DNA from: CAWKZT01 sp963854565
Lineage (GTDB): Bacteria; Actinomycetota; Acidimicrobiia; Acidimicrobiales; JAHEJN01
DNA: 7,138 nt
Direction of reading: 5' to 3'
Assembly: GCA_963854565.1 (NCBI GenBank)
Contig: CAWKZT010000092.1
Span: 1 to 7,138 of the forward strand
The notes under the pieces are model-generated. The model was not told where the DNA came from and ran no database searches. It worked only from the letters and a program-made list of their open reading frames with translations. Shown here piece by piece: positions 6,249 to 7,138 of this stretch. The first letter of the stretch is position 1. Each line of letters begins with the position of its first letter. The position numbers and the translations under genes were made by a program.

Positions 6249-7138
6249 TCAACCCCAGGGATTCTCGTTCTTCTCACGCGTCTTAAGCCGTTCCCCAGGT
6301 TTGGCCAACACGGCAGGACCGATTGAATCGGTACCAAATTTGTGCCGAATTGCGTCCATCGCCTCGTCGGCGAGCTTCCAATCAGCGCTTGGTTCCCCGC
6401 CCATGGCATCGTCGAGTGTGAGCTGCTGATGTTGTTCTTCTTCGAGCCCGGCCACCCCAACACCCAATAGACGGATCCCGCGACTGACATCAATCTTCGA
6501 CAACAGCTCTTGAGCCACCTGGTTGATACTCATCCCGCTGTCGGTCGGGTTCGACGGTGTCATGCTTCGGGTGATCGTACTGAAATCGCCGAAACGAACC
6601 TTAATGGACACGGTGCGAGCCACCAGGTCCACCTTGCGGAGTCGCCCCGCCACCGCATCACTCATACGAACGATGTGACGATCTAGGTCGAGTCGGTCAT
6701 GTATGTCGAACTGAAACGTCTGCTCTTGACTAATCGACTTTGCCCGTTGTTCGGGTTCGACGACCCGATTATCTCGCGCATTCGCCAGATTGTGCAGATG
6801 GGAACCAGAAGCCTTGCCTACAACTGAGATCATGCGTTCAACCGGCATAGCTGCGATATCGCCCACCGTCGAAATACCTAGTCGTTCGAGCTTGGCCATA
6901 GTGGCCGGACCCACGCCCCACAGCGCTCGGGCCGGAAGCGGATGCAGGAACTCGAGCTCTCGTCCCGGAGCGACTACGAAAACACCTGCGCCGGGAACTA
7001 GCCCCTCACGACTTGCGCTCGGCTTAGCGCGTTCTGACGCAAGCTTGGCAACGAACTTGGTTGCAGCTACGCCCGCTGAACACCACAGCCCGACCTCATC
7101 AAAGATCGTGGAGCGCAGCTTGGCGGCAATGACACTTC
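6249..7138 (-). CDS. dinB: DNA polymerase IV (DinB, Y family), 5' end cut by the window edge
   Basis: The frame is open to the right edge, so about 295 C-terminal residues are visible and the start is outside. An internal GTG at 6914 is not the start, because clear DinB sequence precedes it: CSAGVAATKFVAKLASERAKP, then a SREGLVPG stretch, FLHPLPARALWGVG and PATMAKLERLGI, the thumb helix-hairpin-helix region. The little-finger domain follows (from about the SISQEQTF motif to LLGVGVAGL). The Asp/Glu pair of the palm active site should lie just upstream and cannot be checked. After the little finger, QLTLD (6411-6425) occupies the place of the sliding-clamp-binding QLxLF motif. The C-terminus ends KFGTDSIG-x-AVL and NPWG, typical of actinobacterial DinB. 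It is an error-prone translesion polymerase acting on the replication clamp. It is intact as far as visible. Confidence 0.95.
   Translation of the reverse strand, partial: SVIAAKLRSTIFDEVGLWCSAGVAATKFVAKLASERAKPSASREGLVPGAGVFVVAPGRELEFLHPLPARALWGVGPATMAKLERLGISTVGDIAAMPVERMISVVGKASGSHLHNLANARDNRVVEPEQRAKSISQEQTFQFDIHDRLDLDRHIVRMSDAVAGRLRKVDLVARTVSIKVRFGDFSTITRSMTPSNPTDSGMSINQVAQELLSKIDVSRGIRLLGVGVAGLEEEQHQQLTLDDAMGGEPSADWKLADEAMDAIRHKFGTDSIGPAVLAKPGERLKTREKNENPWG

Noticed and set aside
6182..6493. Upstream extension of the DUF3040 frame as a longer protein.
   Set aside because: It overlaps the dinB 3' end, is of low-quality composition for a protein, and the DUF3040 family begins at PLSE-x-EQ directly after the GTG at 6181.

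Overview
The window looks like an actinobacterial chromosome segment, moderately GC-rich and almost entirely coding. The assignment rests on the DUF3040 protein, a family essentially restricted to Actinobacteria, on the actinobacterial style of the DinB and TgpA-type proteins, and on the use of GTG and TTG starts. An environmental, possibly marine or host-associated, lineage such as Acidimicrobiia would fit the sulfatase plus phytanoyl-CoA-dioxygenase pair. That last step is inference; no marker gene in the window settles it.

Layout. Positions 1-3450 (+ strand) hold the end of a likely operon. It contains a DUF58 protein cut by the left edge, then a TTGA start/stop overlap, then a large membrane-anchored transglutaminase-like protein (DUF3488 / transglutaminase core / DUF4129, TgpA type). 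A MoxR-type AAA+ ATPase gene is expected just outside the left edge. Positions 3479-7138 (- strand) read toward this operon. In transcription order they are dinB (DNA polymerase IV, cut by the right edge), a small DUF3040 two-helix membrane protein, a PhyH-family Fe(II)/2-oxoglutarate dioxygenase, and a type I sulfatase. The two gene sets converge, with only 28 bp between the stop codons of tgpA and the sulfatase.

How the parts fit. DUF58/TgpA (plus MoxR) is a recurring envelope-associated set. DinB is a translesion polymerase, and DUF3040 proteins are often found near envelope and division genes in Actinobacteria. The dioxygenase and sulfatase are a different kind of cargo. They overlap by ATGA, and a strong GC hairpin abuts the sulfatase start codon, so they look like one translationally coupled catabolic or tailoring unit. 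The sulfatase has no visible signal peptide, so the pair probably acts on a cytoplasmic sulfated (or phosphonate/phosphate ester) organic substrate. The pair sits between housekeeping-type genes and may be a lineage-specific insertion. This is the most interesting candidate system here, but its substrate cannot be read from the sequence.

I saw no rRNA, tRNA, CRISPR array, insertion sequence or phage signature. There is no non-coding stretch longer than about 70 bp.
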